Positions 1 through 6,628 are shown, counted from the stretch's first letter. The stretch: 10,854 nucleotides of DNA from Acidobacteriota bacterium (GCA_021802085.1 JAKAAZ010000113.1:1-10854); one strand, 5' to 3'. Translations and numbers: made by a program. Notes: generated by a model from the sequence alone, not told the origin.

Positions 1-1
1 G

Positions 2-79
2 TTGCTGGAACAGGCCGTCGCTGTCGAGCCGGCTCCCTACAAATCCCTGGTCAAATGTGCGGCAAAACCGAATTTCTGA
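2..79 (+). CDS. C-terminal tail of an unidentified protein (5' end outside window)
   Basis: The second plus-strand frame is open from the window edge to a TGA at 77-79 and encodes 25 residues beginning LLEQAVAVEP and ending CAAKPNF. The composition (alanine, valine, acidic residues, no rare-residue runs) looks like a real protein end, and LLEQAVAVEPAPY resembles the helical segments of TPR-type proteins. The piece is too short to name. The alternative is that it belongs to the same decayed reading frame as 95-427, which continues in this frame after stops at 77 and 92. Confidence 0.35.
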   Translation: MLEQAVAVEPAPYKSLVKCAAKPNF

Positions 80-94
80 AACCACAAGATGTAG

Positions 95-427
95 GGGCTA
101 CCTGAGTCAGGTAAATACCCATCTTACCCATTTATCCCCGTACAAAGGTCTGGCGGTGATTATACTAATGCAGATAAGATTAGCGTCCACTGGGTCCAAC
201 AAATATCGGCAGGCGCATGCCCTGATGGTAGCCTTCCTTCTGATAAGGACGCCTATTACATGCTGGAGGAAGATATAAACTGGGTTTACTTGGCGAAGTA
301 CGACAAGGTTTACGGCCCGACATATTGGAGATTTGGGATAATAGACAACAAATACAGACCAAAGGTCTACACCATTAAGCGGAGTTGTGTTGCCGATATG
401 GAAAGCATCGAGCAAGTAGAGAGATGA
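95..427 (+). pseudogene. Gene-like reading frame without a start codon, probably a frameshifted or truncated gene
   Basis: The same frame as the preceding tail is open from 95 to a TGA at 425-427 and encodes about 110 residues with a convincing protein-like composition, including HWVQQISAG, DAYYMLEEDINW and YGPTYWRFGIIDNKYRP. No ATG, GTG or TTG occurs in frame before the ATG at 260. That ATG has AAGGA at 245-249, so a 55-residue product from 260 is possible, but coding-like sequence clearly extends upstream of it. A one-base shift near 95-104 would join it to the first frame, which reads MCGKTEFLKPQDVGAT from 55. The segment is more AT-rich than the rest of the window and is rich in Tyr, Trp and Lys. 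I do not recognise the family. It is either a pseudogene remnant of a transferred gene or a gene with a sequencing indel. Confidence 0.35.
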
Positions 428-475
428 AGGAAAGTGGGGTAGCTGCCTCTATTGTAAGAGGATGGACAGACCAAC

Positions 476-516
476 GGGCGGGTTGTCCGGCTTACGATGA
501 TCCGGACCTCCCGCCC
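476..516. terminator. Hairpin downstream of the first DUF4382 gene
   Basis: Arms at 476-490 and 502-516 pair GGGCGGG with CCCGCCC and GTCCGG with CCGGAC around a two-base mismatch, with an 11-base loop. It lies 10 bases beyond the stop of the minus-strand lipoprotein gene. Neither flank carries a clear T tract, so it is a strong structure but not a textbook intrinsic terminator. It may act on both strands or stabilise the 3' end of the mRNA. Confidence 0.5.
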
Positions 517-526
517 CTCATATGCG

Positions 527-1975
527 TTACTGACAGCCGGTAAATGCAATCGTAGCGGCGTTTCCAGATGCAGCCGTCAGTGGTCCACCCGCAGTGGTGG
601 TAATGACTTTCATTTCGGGGGACGAACAGTCGAGCGTGCCTCCCGATCCAGGAACTTCCGCCTCGGCATCGACCGCGTAGTTGACCGGCGTGGAGGCGGA
701 TTGACTGAACTGAGATCCGCTCGCCTGGTATGTCTCGACGTTGGGCCATACCGATGGAACATACAACGCATAGTTGACGCAATCGACGTTTGCGGCGCAG
801 CTTCCGCCCGGCGCGGTTGTGTAGGTTCCATCCGGACTATACGCAGTAGAAGCCCCTGTTATCCCTGTCATGGGAAGCTGAGGCACTGTGATCGTCGGTC
901 CATTGCCGGGAAGCTGTTGGAGCGCGGCAAGCTGCAAGTCCGCAGAAATGCCGGCCGGCGTCGCAGCGCCATTTTGCGTGGTCACCAGTCCGTTCAGTAA
1001 AGACTCCTGCGTATTGGGCACCAGTGCTATGTTTCCCGTCGTTTGCCCAGGCTGGATGCTCAACACCACGCCCGCGGAATAGGCGACTCCGGGCACGGTG
1101 CCATTCGCAAGGGATGCCGGGCCTACCGCGACAATGTCGTACGTACCCGCAGGTAACGGACAGAAGACAAAATTGCCATTGGAATCCGTTAGGGTGCTCA
1201 TCATGATGCGGTCGATGCCGTTCGCATCCTTTTGCTCCGCGGCAACGACCACTGGCCCGCTGGTAATCGGTTTCCCCCCGAGCGAGCTGACCACCGTTCC
1301 ATTGATCGACGTGGATGTCGTGCTCATTTCGCCCGCATGGAGAACTGGCTTCAGCCGGTAAGTCCCATTCCCTTCCTGAATGATGGAGGAACAAGTGTTG
1401 AAGTCGATATCCAGGTCCTCTGTCTGACCCGCCGCCACCGTGAATTGCCCATTCGCAATTTGCCCGGAGGGAATTTTCAATCCCGTCTGCGCTTCGCTGG
1501 AAAGCGCCAGATCATGCGCAGTGCCATTCGACGTAACTACGCAATTGGCATAGTTTCCGCATTGATTATTGGCGATGGAAGCGCCTTGCGAATCGGGGGC
1601 GAGAATGATTCTGATCTGCTGGTAATTTCCGGCTTGTAGCTCTACCTTGGAACCCAGCATGGCGAGGAAACATTGACCGCCAGCCGGCCCCAGCAGATTG
1701 ACCTGCATGGGAGACGAGGCGAGATTGGGAGTGAGGTCGACAAAGCTGGGATCATTGGCTGGGGCGTTCGCATTGGTGCTGGCCTTTACATCCGTGATGG
1801 TGACGTAGACCGCCTTGTATGGCCCGTTTGGCGCCTGGCAGGTTGCCGGATCGCTCAAACTCACACTCACAGCCGCTGCTTGCGTACTAGTGGCTGAAGA
1901 TCCGCCCGAACTGCAACCGATCGCAATAAGACCGGCAATTGCCATTCCAACAACAAGGGAAAGAACTTTCCGCAT
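527..1975 (-). CDS. DUF4382-domain lipoprotein with carboxypeptidase-regulatory-like domain (copy 1)
   Basis: Predicted surface or periplasmic lipoprotein of 482 residues and unknown function. Residues 1-20 are a signal peptide (basic MRK, hydrophobic core) ending in a lipobox with the lipidated Cys at 21, followed by a Ser/Gly/Thr linker to about 34. Residues 35-213 match a DUF4382 domain, with QAPNGPY at 47-53, DPSFVDLTP at 75-83 and GNYQQIRI at 116-123. Residues 222-320 look like a carboxypeptidase-regulatory (transthyretin-like) beta fold: INGTVVSS, EQKDANGIDRI, then FCPLPAGTYDIVAVG. The remaining 160 residues form a further beta-rich region with paired Cys (393, 399, 450, 481) and end in CQ. 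The start is fixed by AGGAGG at 1982-1987, six bases upstream. The tandem neighbour upstream is a clear paralog. Function is not known; an adhesive or ligand-binding surface role is only inference from the fold. Confidence 0.88.
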   Translation of the reverse strand: MRKVLSLVVGMAIAGLIAIGCSSGGSSATSTQAAAVSVSLSDPATCQAPNGPYKAVYVTITDVKASTNANAPANDPSFVDLTPNLASSPMQVNLLGPAGGQCFLAMLGSKVELQAGNYQQIRIILAPDSQGASIANNQCGNYANCVVTSNGTAHDLALSSEAQTGLKIPSGQIANGQFTVAAGQTEDLDIDFNTCSSIIQEGNGTYRLKPVLHAGEMSTTSTSINGTVVSSLGGKPITSGPVVVAAEQKDANGIDRIMMSTLTDSNGNFVFCPLPAGTYDIVAVGPASLANGTVPGVAYSAGVVLSIQPGQTTGNIALVPNTQESLLNGLVTTQNGAATPAGISADLQLAALQQLPGNGPTITVPQLPMTGITGASTAYSPDGTYTTAPGGSCAANVDCVNYALYVPSVWPNVETYQASGSQFSQSASTPVNYAVDAEAEVPGSGGTLDCSSPEMKVITTTAGGPLTAASGNAATIAFTGCQ

Positions 1976-1981
1976 AGAACG

Positions 1982-1987
1982 CCTCCT
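1982..1987 (-). promoter_or_regulatory. Ribosome-binding site of DUF4382 copy 1
   Basis: A perfect AGGAGG on the minus strand sits six bases before the ATG at 1973-1975 and decides that start. Confidence 0.8.
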
Positions 1988-2028
1988 AAAAATTCATCGG
2001 GTGAAGTCTACCCAGCATAGATGCCAGG

Positions 2029-2073
2029 ATTATAAAAATGGAATCAATCCCCGCTCGATTTTCTTTTTCTGAA
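2029..2073 (-). promoter_or_regulatory. Probable sigma-70-type promoter of DUF4382 copy 1
   Basis: The minus strand carries a consensus -10 hexamer TATAAT at 2034-2029, giving a leader of roughly 47 bases before the ATG at 1975. An A-rich block (AAAAAGAAAAT, 2069-2059) lies where an UP element would be. The -35 position, around 2052-2058, has no good match to TTGACA, so recognition may rest on the -10 and the A-rich block, or need an activator. Confidence 0.45.
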
Positions 2074-2087
2074 CCAACTTGTTCACC

Positions 2088-2236
2088 TTATTCAACTATT
2101 CAACGCGGTGGTTACGCTTGTAACTTAGCCGGGACTTTCAGAGATTGCGCGATGCAGCATAAGTTATCGATTGAAAGTATGTCAATTGCCAGCATCTATG
2201 GGCCGTTCCAATAAGTTGAATAGATAATTGAATAGA
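2088..2236. repeat. Short TTGAATAG-type repeats in opposed pairs
   Basis: TTATTCAAC (2088-2096) and CTATTCAAC (2096-2104) are followed about 110 bases later by their reverse complements, GTTGAATAG (2216-2224) and ATTGAATAG (2228-2236). The first pair is spaced 8 bases start to start and the second 12 bases. The arrangement looks like paired binding sites upstream of copy 1. AT-rich chance repetition cannot be excluded. Confidence 0.4.
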
Positions 2237-2353
2237 TCAATTGGGAGAAGTACAGGGCATCTGGAATTTTTCCGCGATTTCAAAGAATGAACGCTACTGC
2301 AACCGGGCACGCGGCCAGTATCCCGCAACCAGTCTCACTTATAAACAGATTGC

Positions 2354-3850
2354 CTACTGACATTGGCTGAACGCCATTCTTCCCGACATCGCCGTTTCAC
2401 CTGGACCCACGGCAACCGCACCGCCAGGGGCCTGCATGTTGCTCGCGGCGCAAGCCGGCGTGCCGCCGGAACCGGGAATCTGGGCGCTGGAGTCCGCTGT
2501 GTAGGCGGGAGTGCTGCCCTGCTGGGTGAACTGCGCCGTTTGCTCGGAGCAGGCCACAACATTGGGCGCGTTCGACGGAAGCTGCATGGCAAAGGGAGCA
2601 CAGTCGCCGCCGGCCGGGCAGCTGGATCCATTGGTCGTCAACATCGCTTCGTTGAAAGGACTCTGGGACGGCAGCAGCGGCACGGTAATCATGGTGCCAT
2701 TGCTGGCGATTTGCTGCAGCGCGTCCGCCTGCACGGCAACCGAGATGCCTGCTGGAGGCAGGCCGCCGTTCATGGTGCTGATCAGGCCCTGCAAGGTTCC
2801 CTGCTGGGTCCCAGGCACCAACGGAATCTTGCCCGCCAGTTGACCCGATTGGATTCCCGTCTCAACGCCCGCCGAATACGCAACGCTGGCTCCATCGACG
2901 CCGACTGCCACCAGGTCATACGTTCCCTCAGGAACGGGGCACAAGACAAACGATCCATCGCTGCCGGCGGCGATGCGCATCAGAATGCGGTCGATCCCCG
3001 TGGAATCCTTCTGTTCCAGCGCAACCATGACATTGCCCCCAGACAAAGGCTGCCCTGTCTTCGAACTGACCACCGTACCGGCGATCGTGCTGCCAGTCGA
3101 GGGAATCAGTCCAGCATACAGAACGGGATTGAATTCATAGCCGCCATCCGCAGTGGCCAATATGGAGGAGCACACATCGATATTCAAGTCGATGAACGGC
3201 TGATCGCCCGCATTGAATGCGATGCCTCCGTTAACCAGGTTGCGCGCCGTCATCTCAATCCCCTGGCTGGTTGCAGGGGGCAGAATCAGATCGTGCAGGC
3301 TGTTGTCGGTGCGTACCAGACAGTTCGAATAGGAGGCGCCGCAGGCGTTGTTCGTAATGCTCGACGCGCGCGAATCCGGCGCAAGGAAGATTCGGACCTG
3401 TTGATAATTGCCAGCGGCCACTTGCTGGCTGACGCCCAGGGAAGCCAGAAAACAATTGCTGTTCGCCTTGCCCAGCAAATCAACCTGCTGGGGAGCCGAT
3501 GAGAGTCCAGGCGTGAGGTCGACAAAACTGGGATCGCCCGCTGGAGCATCAGGATTGGTGCTGCCCCGAATATCGGAGATTGTCACGTAGACGTGTGTAT
3601 AGGGCCCGTTGGGCGCCTCGCAAGCAGTCGGGGCGCTGACCATGACAGATACGGTCGCGGCGGAAGCCGGAGTCGACGTGGTAACCGGGACAGTAACCGG
3701 AGTAGTAATCGGAGTAGTAATCGGAGTCGTACTCGGTGCGGCGGTATTGTTCAGGGTAGCGCCTGCATTGAAGGGAGCGCCACCTTTGCAGCCAGATGAA
3801 ACCAAGCACATCAATAAGACTGCGCCTGGGGGGGAAAGATGGGAGCGCAT
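2354..3850 (-). CDS. DUF4382-domain lipoprotein with carboxypeptidase-regulatory-like domain (copy 2)
   Basis: Lipoprotein of 498 residues, paralogous along its whole length to the neighbouring copy 1. The signal peptide (1-20) ends in LVSSGC with the lipidated Cys at 21. Residues 22-66 form a Thr/Pro-rich linker with a TTPI/TTPV four-residue repeat (41-58) that copy 1 lacks. The DUF4382 domain spans about 67-245 (EAPNGPY 78-84, DPSFVDLTP 106-114, GNYQQVRI 147-154). The carboxypeptidase-regulatory-like domain spans about 254-347, with EQKDSTGIDRI and LCPVPEGTYDLVAVG. The C-terminal part has Cys at 411, 417, 434, 467 and 497 and ends in CQ like copy 1. GGAG at 3859-3856, five bases before the ATG, supports the start. 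The linker probably sets the reach of the domains above the membrane; that and any binding role are inference. Confidence 0.88.
   Translation of the reverse strand: MRSHLSPPGAVLLMCLVSSGCKGGAPFNAGATLNNTAAPSTTPITTPITTPVTVPVTTSTPASAATVSVMVSAPTACEAPNGPYTHVYVTISDIRGSTNPDAPAGDPSFVDLTPGLSSAPQQVDLLGKANSNCFLASLGVSQQVAAGNYQQVRIFLAPDSRASSITNNACGASYSNCLVRTDNSLHDLILPPATSQGIEMTARNLVNGGIAFNAGDQPFIDLNIDVCSSILATADGGYEFNPVLYAGLIPSTGSTIAGTVVSSKTGQPLSGGNVMVALEQKDSTGIDRILMRIAAGSDGSFVLCPVPEGTYDLVAVGVDGASVAYSAGVETGIQSGQLAGKIPLVPGTQQGTLQGLISTMNGGLPPAGISVAVQADALQQIASNGTMITVPLLPSQSPFNEAMLTTNGSSCPAGGDCAPFAMQLPSNAPNVVACSEQTAQFTQQGSTPAYTADSSAQIPGSGGTPACAASNMQAPGGAVAVGPGETAMSGRMAFSQCQ
3681..3740 (-). repeat. Five imperfect 12-base tandem repeats coding for the Thr/Pro linker
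   Basis: Consecutive 12-mers begin at 3681, 3693, 3705, 3717 and 3729. The central ones read GTAACCGGAGTA, GTAATCGGAGTA and GTAATCGGAGTC on the plus strand. They encode the TTPI/TTPV units of the copy 2 linker. Because the period is a multiple of three, gain or loss of units keeps the frame and only changes linker length. Confidence 0.8.
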
Positions 3851-4262
3851 TCGATCTCCAATTGACTTGTAATACTTACATAAAAATATAGTTGTGCCCC
3901 AGACAGGTGCACGCGTGGTGCCAATGTTTTTCCACAGCCACCTGCTCGAAGCGAGCCAGTTCTAAATTTCACGTAAAGTACTAACAGGATATAGCAAGAG
4001 GATGCTCGGAAGGTTACCTTGTGGTTACTTAATTCCGATAATTTTCCCATTTTGGGAATTTACAGCGCTGCAAAAGATTCCGGGTTGAGTACTTTTTACA
4101 TGGAACTGCGTTGCACGCCGACAGGTGGAAGGTTGTTGTTCTTAACGGCCACCCGAGTGGCGACAGGTGTCGAACGGCGAGAGCCTCACAGAGATAAATA
4201 CACGCGGCCATGAAGCCCGCGGCTTCTCCACGCCGGCACTCGAACCGTTACAATACGAAGTG
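3851..4262. other. 412-base divergent intergenic region
   Basis: It lies between lipoprotein copy 2 (minus) and the exported cyclophilin (plus). The side near copy 2 is AT-rich, with ATATTTTTATGT on the minus strand (3890-3879) as a poor promoter candidate. A perfect TTCCCA-TTT-TGGGAA inverted repeat lies at 4044-4058 and a GGTTAC direct repeat at 4012-4028. TACAAT at 4249-4254 could be a -10 box for the cyclophilin. I find no supportable gene. Confidence 0.5.
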
Positions 4263-5084
4263 ATGGTTCGCTTAACGTATCGACTCGTTCTTGCTCTCCC
4301 AGTCGTGCTGTTCAGTTTTGTTGCATATACGCAACAATCCGCTGCTCCCCCATCCGACAACGCCGACCAGAACCAGCAGCAACAGATTTCCCCCGCAGCA
4401 TCCGCACCCTCCCAATCGAGTCCCGGCGATGCCTTGCCGGATGACCCGGGAACAACCGCGCACATTCAGCCGCCAATTCAACCGGAGGGACCGACCGTCG
4501 TTTTTGACACTTCGATGGGAAGAATGACCTGCGGACTGTATTCCAAGGAAGCGCCGCACATGGTCGCCAATTTTGTCGGTCTTGCGACGGGCCGCAAGGA
4601 ATATACCGACCCTGTCAGTCACGAGAAAGTCCAGCGCAAGCCGTATTATGACGGAACGACATTTCACCGCGTCATTCCCGGTTTCATGATTCAAGGGGGC
4701 GACCCCAGCGGCACCGGGACCGGCGACCCAGGGTACTTCGTCAACGACGAGATCACGCCCGATCTGAACTTTGATATAGCCGGCCGGCTGGCGATGGCCA
4801 ATGCCGGACCCAACACCAACGGGTCGCAGTTCTTCGTCACGGTTGCGCCGCAACCCTCTCTCGATCAGAATTACACCATCTTTGGGCAGTGCGATCCGGC
4901 CAGCGTCCTGGTCGCCGAGTCAATCGCTCAGGTGCCGCGCGACCCGCAGGACAAGCCCCTGGCTCCGGTGTATCTGAACAAAGTCACCATCGTGCAGCCC
5001 GGTCAACCAATGCCCCCCGTCCCGCCGCCCGCGAAGCCGCAACCGGAGCCGGGAACAACACAGCCGTCAATGGAGCAGCCTTAG
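4263..5084 (+). CDS. Exported cyclophilin-type peptidyl-prolyl cis-trans isomerase
   Basis: Catalyses cis-trans isomerisation of Xaa-Pro bonds, here outside the cytoplasm. It has 273 residues from the ATG at 4263: a signal peptide or N-terminal anchor at 1-22 (MVRLTYR then a hydrophobic run), a Gln/Ser/Pro-rich linker to about 75, the cyclophilin domain at 78-245 and a Pro-rich tail. FHRVIPGFMIQGGD (134-147) supplies the catalytic Arg136 with Phe141 and Gln144, and NGSQFF is at 186-191. At the site of the human CypA Trp121 this protein has Ser199, and at CypA His126 it has Tyr204 (NYTIFG), so cyclosporin binding should be weak. A GTG at 4167 would add 32 residues before the signal peptide, which argues against it. 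No good ribosome-binding site precedes 4263. The next gene is a cytosolic relative. Confidence 0.9.
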   Translation: MVRLTYRLVLALPVVLFSFVAYTQQSAAPPSDNADQNQQQQISPAASAPSQSSPGDALPDDPGTTAHIQPPIQPEGPTVVFDTSMGRMTCGLYSKEAPHMVANFVGLATGRKEYTDPVSHEKVQRKPYYDGTTFHRVIPGFMIQGGDPSGTGTGDPGYFVNDEITPDLNFDIAGRLAMANAGPNTNGSQFFVTVAPQPSLDQNYTIFGQCDPASVLVAESIAQVPRDPQDKPLAPVYLNKVTIVQPGQPMPPVPPPAKPQPEPGTTQPSMEQP

Positions 5085-5086
5085 GA

Positions 5087-5130
5087 CGGAAGAAATTCGC
5101 TCGGCGCGAATCCGCTTCCGGTCAAGTTTT
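5087..5130 (+). terminator. Hairpin after the exported cyclophilin gene
   Basis: CGGAAG (5087-5092) pairs with CTTCCG (5115-5120), and inside it ATTCGC (5095-5100) pairs with GCGAAT (5106-5111) around TCGGC. A short TTTT follows at 5127-5130. It starts two bases after the stop codon, so it probably uncouples the two cyclophilin genes at least in part. The T run is short and six bases removed from the stem. Confidence 0.45.
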
Positions 5131-5184
5131 CACCTAACGCAGCGTTGAAGAAAAGATTTCTATTCTTAAAGGAGTTCATCCGTT

Positions 5185-5715
5185 ATGAGTCTGACCCAAG
5201 GCACCTATGCAATCTTCCATACCTCCGAGGGAAAAATCGTCTGCAGGCTCCATGAAAAGGACGCCCCGAAGACGGTAGCGAATTTCATCGAACTCGCCGA
5301 AGGCACGCGCGAGTGGACGCACCCCACCAATAACAAGAAATCCAAAGACAAGCTGTTCAACGGCACAATCTTCCATCGGGTCATTCCAAAATTCATGATT
5401 CAGGGCGGCGATCCGGCGGGAACCGGCTTCGGCGGCCCAGGCTACAAGTTTGAAGATGAAACCAAGGGCTCACCGCACGGTTTCACCAAACCGGGCAAGC
5501 TGGCCATGGCAAACTCCGGCCCGAACACCAATGGCTCGCAGTTCTTTATCACAGTCGCCGCGACTCCATGGCTGACCGGCAATCACACCATCTTTGGAGA
5601 TGTGGTCGAGGGTCAGGATATTGTGGACAAAATCTCCGAGGTCGATCGCGACCGCACCGACAAACCTCGCAATCCCGTCATTGTCGAATCGGTCGAAATT
5701 GAGCGGGTCGCGTAA
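5185..5715 (+). CDS. Cytosolic cyclophilin-type peptidyl-prolyl cis-trans isomerase
   Basis: Single-domain cyclophilin of 176 residues with no signal peptide, so it should act on cytoplasmic proteins. The usual family signatures are present: FHRVIPKFMIQGGD at 63-76 with catalytic Arg65, Phe70 and Gln73, NGSQFF at 116-121, and Trp129-Leu130 and His134 (TPWLTGNHTIFG) corresponding to CypA Trp121, Leu122 and His126. Length is normal for bacterial cyclophilins of this type. AAAGGAG at 5168-5174, ten bases upstream, supports the ATG at 5185. It follows the exported cyclophilin by 100 bases with a hairpin between, and the two are plainly related, which suggests an old duplication with different compartments. 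Trp at the drug-binding position predicts better cyclosporin binding than its neighbour. Confidence 0.95.
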   Translation: MSLTQGTYAIFHTSEGKIVCRLHEKDAPKTVANFIELAEGTREWTHPTNNKKSKDKLFNGTIFHRVIPKFMIQGGDPAGTGFGGPGYKFEDETKGSPHGFTKPGKLAMANSGPNTNGSQFFITVAATPWLTGNHTIFGDVVEGQDIVDKISEVDRDRTDKPRNPVIVESVEIERVA

Positions 5716-5743
5716 CGCAAGAATATTTTGACGCTAAACCGTG

Positions 5744-5755
5744 GCTGCGCGCAGC
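5744..5755. promoter_or_regulatory. 12-base perfect palindrome upstream of the dehydrogenase gene
   Basis: GCTGCGCGCAGC is self-complementary over 12 bases and lies in the 109-base gap between the cytosolic cyclophilin and the short-chain dehydrogenase. It could be a regulator site or a small hairpin. No T tract follows, and chance in GC-rich sequence is possible. Confidence 0.2.
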
Positions 5756-5824
5756 TTCCGGTTCCCTGAATCTTTTCTGCCGATGGAACGATCTAACGTG
5801 AGTGGAAAGGATTCGAGGAGCGTT

Positions 5825-6565
5825 ATGAGTGAAGGCAAGCGAGTCGCGCTGATTACAGGCGCAAACAAGGGCATTGGGCTGGAGACAGCGCGCCAGCTTG
5901 GCAAACTGGGCATTACGGTCATCCTGGGATCGCGCGATCTCGCCAAAGGCGAAGCGGCGGCGGCGAGGCTGCGCGCAGAGGGCATCGATGCACGCCCATT
6001 GCGGCTGGATGTTACAAACGCGGCTGATCGAGATGCAGCCGTCAAGTTTTTCAACGAGCATTTTGGCAAGCTCGATATTCTGATCAACAATGCGGGTATT
6101 GCTGAGGCAAACGCGTGGAGCGGCAACAATACCAGCGCAGTACCACCCGAAACGGTGCAGCGGGTCTTTGAGACAAATTTGTTTGCTCCCGTCGCGTTGA
6201 CCCAGGAACTACTGCCCCTGCTGAGGAAGAGTCCGGCGGCCCGGATCGTCAACCTATCAAGCATCATGGGATCGCTGACCCTGCACAGCGATCCAAAATC
6301 GCCGATCTACAACAAGAAACCGATGGCCTACGATGCATCGAAGGCCGCGCTGAATGCCTTCACCATTCATCTGGCGCAGGAACTGCGCAACACCAAGATC
6401 AAGGTCAACTCCGCGCATCCCGGATGGGTCAAGACGGACATGGGCACCGACGCCGCTCCCATGGATGTTGTTGCGGGCGCAACGACTTCGGTTGCCTTGG
6501 CAACCTTATCCGACGATGGCCCGACCGGCGCATTTCTCCACATGGGAAAACCGTTGCCATGGTAG
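5825..6565 (+). CDS. Short-chain dehydrogenase/reductase (classical SDR, probably NADPH-dependent)
   Basis: Oxidoreductase of 246 residues with a Rossmann fold; the substrate cannot be read from the sequence. TGANKGIG at 11-18 is the dinucleotide-binding motif. Arg37 in GSRD after the second strand favours NADP(H). D62-V63, NNAG at 88-91, Asn118, Ser145/Ser146 (NLSS), Tyr169 and Lys173 (YDASK) complete the classical catalytic set, and PGWVKTDMG is at 199-207. The sequence resembles carbonyl-reductase-like SDRs of bacteria and plants. The ATG at 5825 is preferred because GAGGAG lies at 5815-5820 and the Rossmann motif then begins near residue 6 as usual. In-frame starts at 5741 (GTG) and 5783 would add an unlikely N-terminus. 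It is followed by a strong terminator. Confidence 0.92.
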   Translation: MSEGKRVALITGANKGIGLETARQLGKLGITVILGSRDLAKGEAAAARLRAEGIDARPLRLDVTNAADRDAAVKFFNEHFGKLDILINNAGIAEANAWSGNNTSAVPPETVQRVFETNLFAPVALTQELLPLLRKSPAARIVNLSSIMGSLTLHSDPKSPIYNKKPMAYDASKAALNAFTIHLAQELRNTKIKVNSAHPGWVKTDMGTDAAPMDVVAGATTSVALATLSDDGPTGAFLHMGKPLPW

Positions 6566-6596
6566 GTCGCGCGGAGTGTGAAGCTTTCCAGAATGA

Positions 6597-6628
6597 AGAA
6601 GGCCCGCTGTGTGCGGGCCTTCTGTTTT
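6597..6628 (+). terminator. Strong intrinsic terminator between SDR and mdh
   Basis: AGAAGGCCCGC (6597-6607) and GCGGGCCTTCT (6613-6623) form a perfect 11-base-pair stem with a TGTGT loop, followed by GTTTT. It ends the SDR transcript. It also lies 21 bases past the stop of the convergent mdh gene, so it may work in both directions, although the T tract is on the plus strand. Confidence 0.85.

Larger units (their letters stand above)
1976..2353. other. 378-base intergenic region between the lipoprotein paralogs
   Basis: I see no gene here. It holds the ribosome-binding site and a likely promoter for copy 1 (see 2029-2073). It also holds a GTTAC-GCTT-GTAAC inverted repeat (2111-2124) and two pairs of TTGAATAG-like 9-mers in opposite orientation (2088-2104 and 2216-2236). 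It is much more AT-rich than the flanking genes. No convincing terminator follows copy 2 (stop at 2354), so read-through into copy 1 is possible. Confidence 0.6.

Noticed and set aside
107..415. 102-codon minus-strand open frame in the AT-rich left edge
   Set aside because: The plus-strand second frame has a more protein-like composition. This one lacks a visible ribosome-binding site and has no recognisable motif, though it is not fully excluded.
497..1000. 167-codon plus-strand open frame opposite lipoprotein copy 1
   Set aside because: The translation is Arg/Ser/Gly-rich with no motif, it overlaps the terminator hairpin, and the opposite strand has a recognised gene.
837..1394. 185-codon minus-strand open frame inside copy 1
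   Set aside because: An out-of-frame shadow of the lipoprotein gene; no recognisable domain.
2363..3502. 379-codon plus-strand open frame opposite lipoprotein copy 2
   Set aside because: It is antisense to a gene with clear domains and a ribosome-binding site. Its translation is Arg/Gly/His-rich without any motif, as expected from the complement of GC-rich coding sequence.
3681..3740. Short regular repeats as a CRISPR-like array
   Set aside because: The 12-base units are contiguous with no spacers and lie in frame inside a coding linker.
4044..4058. TTCCCA-TTT-TGGGAA hairpin as a terminator
   Set aside because: It lies between divergent genes, where no transcript needs ending, and has only six base pairs. 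It may be an operator or chance.
4167..4262. Upstream GTG start for the exported cyclophilin
   Set aside because: It would place 32 polar residues before a clear signal peptide, and no ribosome-binding site supports it.
5741..5824. Upstream starts (5741, 5783) for the short-chain dehydrogenase
   Set aside because: They add an atypical N-terminus, whereas 5825 has GAGGAG close by and gives the standard distance to the Rossmann motif.
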